In this document: in pieces, positions 51,780-59,470 of the stretch
Numbering within the stretch: position 1 is the first letter of the stretch
Layout of the letters: every line of letters begins with the position of its first letter
NCBI GenBank assembly: GCA_902627325.1
Contig: CACOIM010000004.1
Coordinates: 1-59,470 of the forward strand
Length of the DNA: 59,470 nt
Source of the DNA: an uncultured Prochlorococcus sp.
GTDB taxonomy: Bacteria > Cyanobacteriota > Cyanobacteriia > PCC-6307 > Cyanobiaceae
Direction of reading: 5' to 3'
Program-made: the position numbers and the translations under genes
Notes under the pieces: generated by a model
What the model saw: only the letters and a program-made list of their open reading frames with translations
Database searches by the model: none
What the model was told of the DNA's origin: nothing

Positions 51780-52178
51780 ATGCAAATTAATCAATTGATT
51801 GATTTAAATCAGTATAAAACTGCTCCAATACTAGACTTTAATCAATCTCAGAAACTGTCAAAAGAACTTGACTTGAAAATAGTTAATTCTGATTGGCTTA
51901 CTATCGGTATAATGGCCAAAAGTGATGTCGAGGCAAAAAATGCATTAAGAACAATTATTCAAAAATATTCTTTTGATAATTTTAAAGATTTTGAAAAATT
52001 AGAGGCACTAGGAAATGTTTTTATGAAAGGGAATCAAAAAACGGGAGAAGTTTACATAAGATCAGAATATAGACTGGGGGAAGGGATTTTATTAACATGT
52101 CAGTATAATAATCCTTCTCAAAATTCCGTAACATATGGTCCTTTCCCATTGGAGTTTTTTGCTGGAAAATATAACTGA
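51780..52178 (+). CDS. DUF1824 family protein
   Basis: A 132-residue soluble protein. The family shape appears as 'WLTIGIMAKSDVEAKNALRTI', 'LEALGNVFMKGNQKTGEVYIRSEYRLGEGILLTCQY', and the C-terminal 'VTYGPFPLEFF'. It is a cyanobacterial family of unknown role. It is transcribed together with the MIF-like gene (21-base gap). The following spacer, 52179-52411, shows only a 28-codon frame (MFLTFKPLCVLISTLF...) that I do not accept as a gene. Confidence 0.8.
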   Translation: MQINQLIDLNQYKTAPILDFNQSQKLSKELDLKIVNSDWLTIGIMAKSDVEAKNALRTIIQKYSFDNFKDFEKLEALGNVFMKGNQKTGEVYIRSEYRLGEGILLTCQYNNPSQNSVTYGPFPLEFFAGKYN

Positions 52179-52411
52179 TTCTCATGTTTTGTCTTTCGAA
52201 TTTTAATTTTATTAAAGTGTTATTTGCAAATAATTTAAAGGTTTCAAATGTTTCTAACTTTTAAACCTCTATGTGTATTGATTTCTACCTTATTTATTAA
52301 CCCTAAAAATGTATTTTTTTTCAACAAAAAATGATGAAACTTCTCACCACATCAATTTTCAAATTTTTATAATCAACAAGTCTTTTTTATTTATTAATCA
52401 AATTTTTTAAG

Positions 52412-53257
52412 ATGTTTTTTCAAGATATAATTCAAAATTTAAATTTATTTTGGTCCACCGAGGGATGTTTAATTTTACAGCCATACGATACAGAGAAGGG
52501 TGCAGGTACTATGAGCCCTCATACCTTTTTGAGAGCGATAGGTCCGAAAAAGTGGTCAGTTGCATATACTGAACCTTGTAGAAGACCTACTGATGGAAGA
52601 TTTGGTGAGAATCCAAATAGAGCTCAACACTATTATCAGTATCAAGTTATTATCAAACCTTCGCCTGAAGAGATTCAAGAGACATATCTAAGTTCTTTAG
52701 AAAAACTTGGAATTTCAACTAAGAAACATGACATAAGATTTGTTGAAGATAATTGGGAATCACCTACATTGGGTGCATGGGGAGTTGGTTGGGAAGTATG
52801 GTTGGACGGAATGGAAGTTACGCAGTTCACCTATTTTCAGCAGTGCGGAGGGATTGATTGTCACCCAATACCCATTGAAATTACATATGGCCTTGAGAGA
52901 ATTGCAATGTTTCTTCAAAACAAAGAAAGTATATGGGATTTAAAGTGGGATAAAGATACATCGTATAAAGATATATGGCTAGATTTTGAAAAAGATCAGT
53001 GCAGTTTTAATTTTAGTGAATCGAATCCTGAAAATCTTAGAAAACTTTTCAATATATATAAGGAAGAGGCTGAAAATCTAGTTTCCAAAAATTTAATCTT
53101 TTCTGCCTTAGACTTCGTTTTAAAATGTAGCCACTGTTTTAACTTGCTTGACGCAAGAGGCGTGATTTCCGTGACTGATAGAGCTCAATATATTGAAAAG
53201 ATTAGAAATCTCTCTAAAGAAGTTGCTAGCTCTTGGTTAAATAAAGAATCGAACTAG
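52412..53257 (+). CDS. glyQ: Glycyl-tRNA synthetase alpha subunit
   Basis: The catalytic subunit of the tetrameric class II enzyme. It starts [19 protein letters not shown] and contains '[26 protein letters not shown]', '[23 protein letters not shown]' (motif 2), '[25 protein letters not shown]' and '[17 protein letters not shown]' (motif 3). The length of 281 residues is slightly below 290-300. The beta subunit (glyS) is not next to it, as is common in cyanobacteria. Confidence 0.97.
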   Translation: MFFQDIIQNLNLFWSTEGCLILQPYDTEKGAGTMSPHTFLRAIGPKKWSVAYTEPCRRPTDGRFGENPNRAQHYYQYQVIIKPSPEEIQETYLSSLEKLGISTKKHDIRFVEDNWESPTLGAWGVGWEVWLDGMEVTQFTYFQQCGGIDCHPIPIEITYGLERIAMFLQNKESIWDLKWDKDTSYKDIWLDFEKDQCSFNFSESNPENLRKLFNIYKEEAENLVSKNLIFSALDFVLKCSHCFNLLDARGVISVTDRAQYIEKIRNLSKEVASSWLNKESN

Positions 53258-53362
53258 AAGAAACCAAGATACCAGAAAACATAATTTAATTGTATAAAAT
53301 GTAACATATGCGAGAAACTTTTTGTTCTGGCAATTTATTGTAACTCCTATTAAAGTTGTATT

Positions 53363-53383
53363 ACCCCTTTTTAGGGTCTTTTT
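53363..53383 (+). terminator. Weak hairpin with T-run between glyQ and the porin
   Basis: ACCC, a seven-base loop and GGGT are followed by CTTTTT, only 13 bases before the porin ATG. It could terminate glyQ transcription or form part of the porin leader. The stem has only four pairs. Confidence 0.3.
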
Positions 53384-53395
53384 GTGTGAGGTAAA

Positions 53396-54847
53396 ATGAA
53401 ACTTTTCCAACAATTGTTGGTCGCAGGTGCTGCAGCGAGCATGATTGCTCCTTTTGCTGCACAAGCAACTGACGTCAATCTTGAAGACATGAATAGCTAT
53501 TCAAATAGCTCAAAGTCTGCAGGATTTACAAACAACTATTTAAATATTCAGCCAGGTGACTGGGCTCATCAATCAATTAAAGATCTTGCTAAGTCAAGAG
53601 GTTGTGACATTAATGTAAGTGACAAAACAATTACACGTTTTGAAGCTGCATCAATTGTTAATTCTTGCTTAGGTGATGTAGCTGAAGTAACTAACGTTGA
53701 AAGAAGTCTAATCGATGAATTTTCAAGCGAACTTGCATTGCTAAGAGGCAGAATTGATGGTGTCGAAGCTAGAATGAATGAATTCGAAGCTGGTACTTTC
53801 TCTGATACAACCACATTAGATGGTAAAGCTGTTTTCGCTTTAAGCGCTGTAGATGGAGCTGATGAAATCGGTAAAACAGAAGCTACTACATTAGCTTATG
53901 TATACCAGATGAATCTAAATACTAGCTTTACTGGTGATGATAACTTATACGTAAGACTTAAGGCAGGAGACGGCTGGACTAATCTTTCTAATAAGCCAGC
54001 TACATACCACAATGAAGCAAAAGGTACTTCAAGTGCACTAAAAGTTGATAAGATTTGGTACACATTCCCTATCGGTGACAAAGTTACAGCTACTGTCGGT
54101 CCCTTGATCGAAAACTATTACATGTTGGCTGCAACACCATCTGTTTATAAGCCAAAACTTTTGAAGGCATTTAGATTTGGTGGACACGGTATTGCTTTCG
54201 GTGCTAGCACAAGTGTTGGCCTTGGTCTTAAATATGTAGGTGATAGTGGATTTGCCACAAGTATTACTGTTAACTCAAAAAATGGTGAAGATTCATCAGG
54301 TTTCTTGACTGCGGAAGACCAGAATAAAGTTAACTTAATGGGTGCATACACTGGAGATAATTTCCATCTTTCAGCAACATACACTACACAGCAAAAAGGA
54401 TATACTGGTGGATACCCTTATTTCTCAACTGCTAATGCTAAGCAATCAGGTATTGACACTGATGGTTGGGCACTAAGAGCATGGTGGAGACCTGATGAAA
54501 CAGGTACAGCTGTACCTTCTGTCTCAGTTGGTTTTGATACAGTTTCATACGATACAACTGCCACTGATAAGTACAAAGAAGGTGAAGGCTATTCTGTAGG
54601 TCTTAATTGGAGTGACATCTTCCAAGCAGATGACACTATAGGTATCGCTTTTGGTCAGCCAATCAAAGGTTCAGATAGAGCTGATGGAGTTAAAGATGTT
54701 GATCCATTCCTATGGGAGGCATACTACTCATTCAGACCTAACGATTCAATAGAAATCACTCCTGGAATCTTCGGTGGAACTGATGCATACCAAGACTCAG
54801 GTGACGACATCTTTGGTGCAGTATTAAGTACAATCTTTAGATTCTAA
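53396..54847 (+). CDS. Outer-membrane porin with SLH domain (SomA/iron-porin type)
   Basis: A 483-residue cyanobacterial major porin. Signal peptide MKLFQQLLVAGAAASMIAPFAAQA, then an SLH domain at residues about 50-105 (DWAHQSIKDLAKSRGCDINV, TRFEAASIVNSCLGD) that binds pyruvylated peptidoglycan polymers. A short coiled coil follows (LIDEFSSELALLRGRIDGVEARMNEFE), then a beta-barrel ending in Phe (STIFRF). The ribosome site GTGTGAGG matches the TonB receptor leader. Solute and iron passage is typical of the family. A related gene follows directly. Confidence 0.9.
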   Translation: MKLFQQLLVAGAAASMIAPFAAQATDVNLEDMNSYSNSSKSAGFTNNYLNIQPGDWAHQSIKDLAKSRGCDINVSDKTITRFEAASIVNSCLGDVAEVTNVERSLIDEFSSELALLRGRIDGVEARMNEFEAGTFSDTTTLDGKAVFALSAVDGADEIGKTEATTLAYVYQMNLNTSFTGDDNLYVRLKAGDGWTNLSNKPATYHNEAKGTSSALKVDKIWYTFPIGDKVTATVGPLIENYYMLAATPSVYKPKLLKAFRFGGHGIAFGASTSVGLGLKYVGDSGFATSITVNSKNGEDSSGFLTAEDQNKVNLMGAYTGDNFHLSATYTTQQKGYTGGYPYFSTANAKQSGIDTDGWALRAWWRPDETGTAVPSVSVGFDTVSYDTTATDKYKEGEGYSVGLNWSDIFQADDTIGIAFGQPIKGSDRADGVKDVDPFLWEAYYSFRPNDSIEITPGIFGGTDAYQDSGDDIFGAVLSTIFRF

Positions 54848-54860
54848 GTTGAGAAGTACT

Positions 54861-56051
54861 ATGAAATTATTTCAAAAATTACTTCTAGCACCCACAGCAA
54901 TTGGATTTTTAACTCCAATTGCTGCCAATGCATCAGAAATAAATTATGGTGATGTAAACAGTTACACACTTAACCAATCTGAAGTTTCAGTTGAGTCATT
55001 TAAGCCTCTTTCAAACAAAAATCCACTCCTAGCGGGCGGAGAGGGTTTATCAACTTCAGAAACTGCAAATGCTGATTTTGATGCTGATACATTCTCATCA
55101 ACAACATCTGCCTCTTTTGCGGTAAACATTGCTGCTGGATCAGTTGATGATGGTTCAGGTGACGATGTTCTCGGTTGGAATTTTGATTGGGAATTAGCTA
55201 CAAGTACAAGTTTTACTGGCAACGATTCTTTAGATGTAGTGCTAAATGCAGGCCAATCTAAACTTATGCCTGAGCTTGACTTAACCGACTCAGGTAATGC
55301 AGTTAATGTTGATAGTATTTCCTACACTACTTCTTTTGGTGATAGAAGTACTTTCTTCTTCGGTAACGGAGCATTAGCTGGTAGCTCTCTATATAACGTA
55401 GCTTGTGTTTATGGTGCCCAAACAGACACTTTAAGTGATTGTGGAGTATCAGCTGCTAATCTTGATGAAGAATTTGGAACTGCAGTAGGCGCAAGCTTTG
55501 ATTTTGAAAATGGCTTTGCTGTATCAATTGGTTATGAAGGCCAAGGCATGACCTCCAATGGACTTTTGAGTGACGGTGGTGCAGATGCTTTTGGTGCTCA
55601 AGTTTCCTATTCTCGTGATAATTATGGAGTCTCTTTATCATGGGCAAACATTGAGAATCATGATGACAACAATGCTTTAACTGGTACTACTGGTGCTACT
55701 CAAAGCAGAGGCGTAAATGCTTACTACTCTCCTGATCTTGCAAATTTCCCTTCTATTAGCGTTGGGTTTGAAACAAATCATGATGATGCACAAGCAGCTT
55801 CAGCTGATGAAACTTCTCATTATTTCGTTGGTTTACAATGGGATGAGATTGGTAACGGTTCTTTAGGTGCAGCTTTTGGATCTAAAGCTCCATATTTAGA
55901 AAACGGTGATGCAGAAACAATGTATGAAGTTTTCTATGCATATAATTATGCAGATGGAATAACTATTACACCAATCTTCTATGGTAAAGAAAATGCAGGT
56001 TCTGCAGATGATGAAACTGGCTTGATTGTAAAAACATCATTCGAGTTTTAA
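54861..56051 (+). CDS. Second porin-like protein lacking the SLH domain
   Basis: The start is ATG 54861 (MKLFQKLLLAPTAIGFLTPIAANA, a signal peptide parallel to that of the upstream porin). It lies 13 bases after the first porin stop; a TTG at 54849 adds four unlikely residues. The linker ADFDADTFSSTTSASFAVNI resembles the 'FEAGTFSDTTTLDGKAVFAL' junction of the upstream porin, but the SLH domain and coiled coil are missing. The barrel part of about 310 residues ends with Phe (VKTSFEF). Without the SLH domain it cannot anchor to peptidoglycan the usual way. The gene probably arose by tandem duplication and loss. The terminator at 56074 follows. Confidence 0.82.
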   Translation: MKLFQKLLLAPTAIGFLTPIAANASEINYGDVNSYTLNQSEVSVESFKPLSNKNPLLAGGEGLSTSETANADFDADTFSSTTSASFAVNIAAGSVDDGSGDDVLGWNFDWELATSTSFTGNDSLDVVLNAGQSKLMPELDLTDSGNAVNVDSISYTTSFGDRSTFFFGNGALAGSSLYNVACVYGAQTDTLSDCGVSAANLDEEFGTAVGASFDFENGFAVSIGYEGQGMTSNGLLSDGGADAFGAQVSYSRDNYGVSLSWANIENHDDNNALTGTTGATQSRGVNAYYSPDLANFPSISVGFETNHDDAQAASADETSHYFVGLQWDEIGNGSLGAAFGSKAPYLENGDAETMYEVFYAYNYADGITITPIFYGKENAGSADDETGLIVKTSFEF

Positions 56052-56073
56052 CCCTTATACTCTTACACACTAT

Positions 56074-56106
56074 AAAGGCCTCACTACGAGGCCTTTTTTT
56101 TTTTTT
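56074..56106 (+). terminator. Terminator after the porin pair
   Basis: GGCCTC, loop ACTAC, GAGGCC and 13 T residues make a strong rho-independent terminator 22 bases after the second porin stop. The AAA before and T after extend the stem. Confidence 0.92.
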
Positions 56107-56150
56107 GATAGTATTATTTTTAATAGACTGTTTTATTAAAAGATATTTTT

Positions 56151-56390
56151 TTACCAGCAGTTTTCACCCTCTCCAATAGGGATGCAAGTACTTGAAGCTT
56201 TAGCTTCATCTGCTATCTTTTGCGCGTTTTCATCAAGTATAAAGTCAGCATTTAAAGGCATATCTGTATTCCACTCTTTAGTGCCTCCTAAATCATTCTC
56301 TCCAGCTTTAAGAGCATTGGTATCAGAAGAAGAAATAGCTAGTGCACTTGTGGCAGCAATAAAAACTGCAATAGAACTTTTTCTTGGCAT
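56151..56390 (-). CDS. Small secreted protein with C-terminal Cys pair, 79 aa
   Basis: The N-terminus MPRKSSIAVFIAATSALAIS is a signal-like hydrophobic segment. The mature part is acidic and Ala/Asn-rich (DLGGTKEWNTDMPLNADFIL, then AQKIADEAKASSTCIPIGEGENCW). The two Cys at the end can form a disulfide loop of nine residues. It is a typical small exported protein of Prochlorococcus with unknown function. It is convergent to the porin pair and lies 74 bases from the hydroxylase gene. Confidence 0.65.
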   Translation of the reverse strand: MPRKSSIAVFIAATSALAISSSDTNALKAGENDLGGTKEWNTDMPLNADFILDENAQKIADEAKASSTCIPIGEGENCW

Positions 56391-56463
56391 TTTAATTAAA
56401 AATAATATTTTAATTTTAGTTATTATTATTTCAATTATCTATTAGGTGTAACAAATGATTCCT

Positions 56464-57129
56464 TTAATTGCCAAGAACTCTAAGTAAATTTGAATATGAT
56501 TTGAAAATAAGATCTAGTTCATCTGACCTGCCATATTTTGCGAGCATTCCCCTGGCTCCAGCATCAATATCAAAAAGATATTCTCTCTCTTCAATACTTT
56601 TTACATAACTTTCAATCCAGCCAACGCAAACTAATCTTTCACCATTTGTAATCTCATCTACTGAATGAAGATATGTACTTGGATATATAATTATTTCACC
56701 TTGGTTAAGTTTAAATTTATTTTCAGTATTAATGTTTTCTATTACTAAATCTCCTCCCTCATAAGAATTCTTTTTATTTAAAAAAATTGAAAATGATAAA
56801 TCTGCCCTACCTGAAGACATGTAGGCATTGTCGACATGACGACCATATCTCATACCAACTGATGATTTTGTAAACATAATTCCATGAATCTTTCTGGGTA
56901 ATGCAAAGCTTTTAATAAGGGTACTTGTTAAAAGCTTTTTAACTATAAAGTCAGCATTCTTTTTTGAACTATCTGAATTTCTACTTAATTGCAAATTATT
57001 TTTTACCTTTGAAGCAAGACTTCCTGCCGTTTTTTTTCCGTCTTCCCAATCACTATCATTTGAAGATAAATTCTCTTTTAATATCTTAATTTCTTCATAA
57101 GTAAGCAAAGGACAAGTTAAATAATTCAT
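56464..57129 (-). CDS. 2OG-Fe(II) dioxygenase, PKHD-type hydroxylase (PiuC/YbiX family)
   Basis: A 221-residue non-heme iron hydroxylase. Iron ligands are His and Asp in MRYGRHVDNAYM and the distal His in IIYPSTYLHSVDEI; the 2-oxoglutarate-binding Arg follows in GERLVCVGWIES. 'YEGGDLVIEN' is the typical jelly-roll strand. In proteobacteria PiuC-type genes sit with TonB-dependent iron receptors; here futA is encoded divergently, 101 bases away. The substrate is unknown. The assignment is firm for the family only. Confidence 0.9.
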   Translation of the reverse strand: MNYLTCPLLTYEEIKILKENLSSNDSDWEDGKKTAGSLASKVKNNLQLSRNSDSSKKNADFIVKKLLTSTLIKSFALPRKIHGIMFTKSSVGMRYGRHVDNAYMSSGRADLSFSIFLNKKNSYEGGDLVIENINTENKFKLNQGEIIIYPSTYLHSVDEITNGERLVCVGWIESYVKSIEEREYLFDIDAGARGMLAKYGRSDELDLIFKSYSNLLRVLGN

Positions 57130-57230
57130 TTAAGGAAGGTAGAAATGATACATAAATGTGTAAGTAAAATGTCTTTTATAGTTCTATTTCTAAAGATAGA
57201 GATAAAGTAACCATAGATACAATTTTAAAA

Positions 57231-58253
57231 GTGAAAAAAATTAAGAAATTTTTCTTTTCAGCTTTAACATTCTCCATTTTATTTAATTTTAATATTCCTG
57301 CAAATTCAACTCAAAAAGAAGTAAAAGTATACTCAGGAAGACATTACAATACAGATAGAAGTGTTTTTAAAAAATTTGCAGAGGAAACAGGTATAAAAGT
57401 AAGACTTATTGAGGCTGCAGGAATATCGCTTATAGAGAGGCTTAAAAGAGAGGGTAAAAACTCACAAGCTGATGTGATTTTATTGGTAGATGCAGCAAGA
57501 ATAACAAATGCTGCTAAAGCAGACTTACTTCAGTCAATAGATTCTGAAAATTTAAGAAATGATGTCCCTGCAAGCTTAAGAGATCAAGATAATAAGTGGT
57601 ACGCTTTAACAAGAAGAGTTAGAGTTCTTGTTGCTAATCCCAAAGTGGTTGATATTAATAAAATTAATGATTATTCTGATTTAGCTGATCCTTCACTTAA
57701 AGGAAAAGTTTGTTTGAGAAATAGAAAAAGTCCTTATAATCAATCATTAGTGGCTAATCAAATTGCAAATAAAGGAGATGAGGCAACAAGGGATTGGCTG
57801 AATGGAATGATTTCAAATGTCTCTCAACCATTTTTTCCTGGAGATATAGCGATAGTGAGAGCTGTTGCTAAGAGAAAGTGTGGAGTGGGTATTGTTAATC
57901 ATTATTATGTAGCAAGAATGCTTGCAGGAGTTAATGGAAGAAGAGACACATTGTACGCAAAAAGAGTAAATGTTCTTACTCCCAACCCTGCTCATATGAA
58001 TATTAGTGCTGGAGGGGTTGCAAAATATGCAAAGAATAAATCTGAGGCTATAAAATTACTCGAGTTTTTAGCTTCACCAAGAGGAAGTAAGGGACTAGCT
58101 GCTCCAACATTTGAACACCCCTTAAAGGAGGTTAATCAAAATCCAATAGTTCAAGGCTTTGGTAGCTTTACACCAGATAGTGTTTCAGTACAGCAGCTTG
58201 GAGATTTTAATTCTCAAGCGATTAGATTGATGAAAAGCTCTGGTTGGGATTAA
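57231..58253 (+). CDS. futA: Periplasmic Fe(III)-binding protein FutA (IdiA)
   Basis: The substrate-binding protein of the Fut ferric-iron ABC transporter. It starts with GTG 57231 and a signal peptide (KKFFFSALTFSILFNFNIPANS). Typical stretches are VKVYSGRHYNTDRSVFKKFA, 'GEGxxSQADVILLVDAARI' in the form GKNSQADVILLVDAARITNA, 'SDLADPSLKGKVCLRN', 'VNHYYVARML' (iron-ligand Tyr pair) and 'PAHMNISAGGVAKYAKN'. The length of 340 residues is standard. The permease and ATPase are not in the window. It is divergent from the hydroxylase gene, so one iron-responsive promoter region may serve both. Confidence 0.95.
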   Translation: MKKIKKFFFSALTFSILFNFNIPANSTQKEVKVYSGRHYNTDRSVFKKFAEETGIKVRLIEAAGISLIERLKREGKNSQADVILLVDAARITNAAKADLLQSIDSENLRNDVPASLRDQDNKWYALTRRVRVLVANPKVVDINKINDYSDLADPSLKGKVCLRNRKSPYNQSLVANQIANKGDEATRDWLNGMISNVSQPFFPGDIAIVRAVAKRKCGVGIVNHYYVARMLAGVNGRRDTLYAKRVNVLTPNPAHMNISAGGVAKYAKNKSEAIKLLEFLASPRGSKGLAAPTFEHPLKEVNQNPIVQGFGSFTPDSVSVQQLGDFNSQAIRLMKSSGWD

Positions 58254-58492
58254 AACCCAATTCTCAAAAATTGTATAAATAATTTAAAATCAAAATCTTA
58301 AAAGGTTGCTGAGTTGTTTTAAGCAAAACATTTGAAATGGTTTAGCAGCTAGAACTGCTCGGGGTAAAAATTTCATCTCTTCCGTTTTTATTAATAATAC
58401 TATTTCCTTTTATTTACCTAATATTTTATTTTTATACTTGCTCAGACTTGATTTTTAAAATAAAATTCTTGTGATTCTAAAATAATTATCTA
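58254..58492. other. Spacer after futA
   Basis: These 239 bases are between two convergent genes. A small imperfect hairpin (TTTAGCAGC...GCTGCT-like, about 58338-58358) has no T-run after it. I see no gene, repeat or clear terminator here. Confidence 0.4.
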
Positions 58493-58738
58493 TCACCAGA
58501 AAGGATCAGTTGTTAACTCTATATATAAATACTGATTACCTGTATATTCAATTTGTTTTAGACATGGTCTAATTGTTTTACCATTTACATCAATTTCACA
58601 TGCTCCACAATTACCGATCATGCAACCAGTTGGTATTTCTATATTAGCTTTTTGAGCTTTTAAGAACCAATCCTCTCCTTCCTCTGCAATAGTAACTGAG
58701 TTATTTGGCCAATGAATTTTTAATTTTTTTTTTTTTTC
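58493..58738 (-). CDS. 2Fe-2S ferredoxin-like protein
   Basis: The frame continues directly after the CobQ TGA and encodes about 80 residues. After a Lys-run it reads KLKIHWPNNSVTIAEEGEDW, then the cluster-binding motif IPTGCMIGNCGACEIDV (three Cys spaced 5 and 3), and the fourth Cys in TIRPCLK. It ends ELTTDPFW. This is a plant-type 2Fe-2S domain of an electron carrier. No ATG, GTG or TTG is in frame. A 14-A run at 58724-58737 separates it from a TTG (58742) that would be in frame with 13 A. Either a slip in this run or ATT at 58717 starts the protein. It is coupled to cobQ by position. Confidence 0.75.
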   Translation of the reverse strand, partial: EKKKKLKIHWPNNSVTIAEEGEDWFLKAQKANIEIPTGCMIGNCGACEIDVNGKTIRPCLKQIEYTGNQYLYIELTTDPFW

Positions 58739-59470
58739 TCAATTTAATAAAGATTCAATATTGATGTGTTTTTTAAATTGATCAGCAAGATTGTTAATAA
58801 TTGCCTCACGCTTTATTTTATAAGGTTTATTTTGTTTGTCTAATATTTGAATCCCTTTTTTAATTCTTATTAAATTAAGGTAATTTATTCTCCATTTATC
58901 ATTATCAAATATTCCATGTAAATAACTACCCGCAATTGATCCTCGCTCATTATTATCAATAAACCAACCGAGTTTTTTTTGCTTAAACATATTTTTAAAA
59001 TTTTTTTCTCCCCTTCTTTTTATAAGCTCGGTAACACCATTATGTATTTCAAATCCCTCAACCTTTGTTGTACAAGGCCAAGTAGCCTCGCACACTATTC
59101 TCTTTGTGATTTTTGTTTTTTTAAAAATTGTTTTTAAAGGTAATAGTCCAATTCCTCTAATTGATTCTTTTTTAGAGGTGTTTAATCCTTCTTTTGAATA
59201 TGGATCTTCTAAATATTCTCCAAGCATTTGCAATCCTCCGCAAATACCCAAGATATTTCCATTCTTTTTTGAGTATTCTAAAATGCATTTAATTAGGCCA
59301 GTTTCTGTAAGAAAAGTAATATCTTTAATAGTTTGCTTGCTTCCTGGAAGGATAATTAAATCAAATTTATCTAAATTTTGGTAATTTTTTATCCAATTTA
59401 ATTGAATCCCTTCTTCATTATCTAATGGGTCCAAATCTGAAAAATTGCTTATAGATGGAAATTTTATTAT
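58739..59470 (-). CDS. cobQ: Cobyric acid synthase CobQ, C-terminal part (5' end outside window)
   Basis: The glutamine amidotransferase half of CobQ, which amidates adenosylcobyrinic acid a,c-diamide in cobalamin synthesis. The frame is open to the window edge. It reads IIKFPSISNFSDLDPLDNEEG (the CobQ-type linker), then IILPGSKQTIKDI, the nucleophile Cys in GNILGICGGLQMLGEYLEDP, and the catalytic His in GSIAGSYLHGIFDND. About 243 codons are visible, against roughly 490-510 in full-length enzymes. The TTG in 'DLDPLD' is not a start. A ferredoxin-like gene follows immediately. Confidence 0.95.
   Translation of the reverse strand: MIKFPSISNFSDLDPLDNEEGIQLNWIKNYQNLDKFDLIILPGSKQTIKDITFLTETGLIKCILEYSKKNGNILGICGGLQMLGEYLEDPYSKEGLNTSKKESIRGIGLLPLKTIFKKTKITKRIVCEATWPCTTKVEGFEIHNGVTELIKRRGEKNFKNMFKQKKLGWFIDNNERGSIAGSYLHGIFDNDKWRINYLNLIRIKKGIQILDKQNKPYKIKREAIINNLADQFKKHINIESLLN

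Noticed and set aside
52248-52334. 28-codon plus-strand frame MFLTFKPLCVLISTLF in the spacer before glyQ
   Set aside because: Very short, low complexity and with a T-run near its end; no coupling to neighbours or recognisable homologue.
53237-53464. Minus-strand open frame of 75 codons over the glyQ-porin junction
   Set aside because: It is antisense to the glyQ end and the porin signal peptide and has no ribosome site.

Overview
The window is very AT-rich and carries a marine picocyanobacterial gene set: a prochlorophyte chlorophyll-binding antenna (pcb) beside a flavodoxin, SLH-type porins, DUF3386, DUF2808 and DUF1824 proteins, and the block rpmH-rnpA-PH protein-yidC-AAA ATPase-serS-rseP-rpsN-pnp. 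It is best read as Prochlorococcus. The ecotype cannot be fixed from this sequence, although the base composition suits a high-light or LLI clade.

Bases 1-12.1 kb look like accessory DNA. They hold the 3' part of a giant repetitive surface or secreted protein, an RTX metalloprotease that ends in the same C-terminal repeat module, several tiny membrane or secreted proteins, and a minus-strand module of EF-hand protein, broken ECF sigma factor and small membrane protein. Four good copies and one degraded copy of a 22-bp direct repeat separate the small gene units between 6.3 and 10.9 kb.

Bases 12.4-19.3 kb form a complete TonB-dependent iron-complex uptake cluster: FecCD-type permease, FepC-type ATPase, outer-membrane receptor, periplasmic binding protein, TonB, ExbB and ExbD. 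The receptor looks like the heme/hemoglobin class, whereas the ATPase looks like the ferric-siderophore class.

Bases 19.6-27.5 kb form a surface polysaccharide block: GDP-fucose synthesis (fcl, gmd), a UDP-glucuronate-type epimerase, a priming sugar transferase, a Wzy/ligase-like protein and UDP-glucose dehydrogenase. It ends at tRNA-Arg(UCU). No flippase or outer-membrane exporter is in the window.

Bases 27.7-53.3 kb are mostly core genome: rsmI, cysQ, pnp, rpsN, rseP, serS, a Ycf46-like ATPase, yidC, rnpA, rpmH, aroH, sppA, transporters, glycosyltransferases, the isiB-pcb pair, small conserved proteins and glyQ. Bases 53.4-59.5 kb return to iron and envelope functions: two tandem porins, a 2OG-Fe(II) hydroxylase, the iron-binding protein FutA, a 2Fe-2S ferredoxin-like protein and the C-terminal part of CobQ. 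Taken together, the TonB cluster, flavodoxin, extra Pcb and FutA suggest a cell adapted to iron scarcity.
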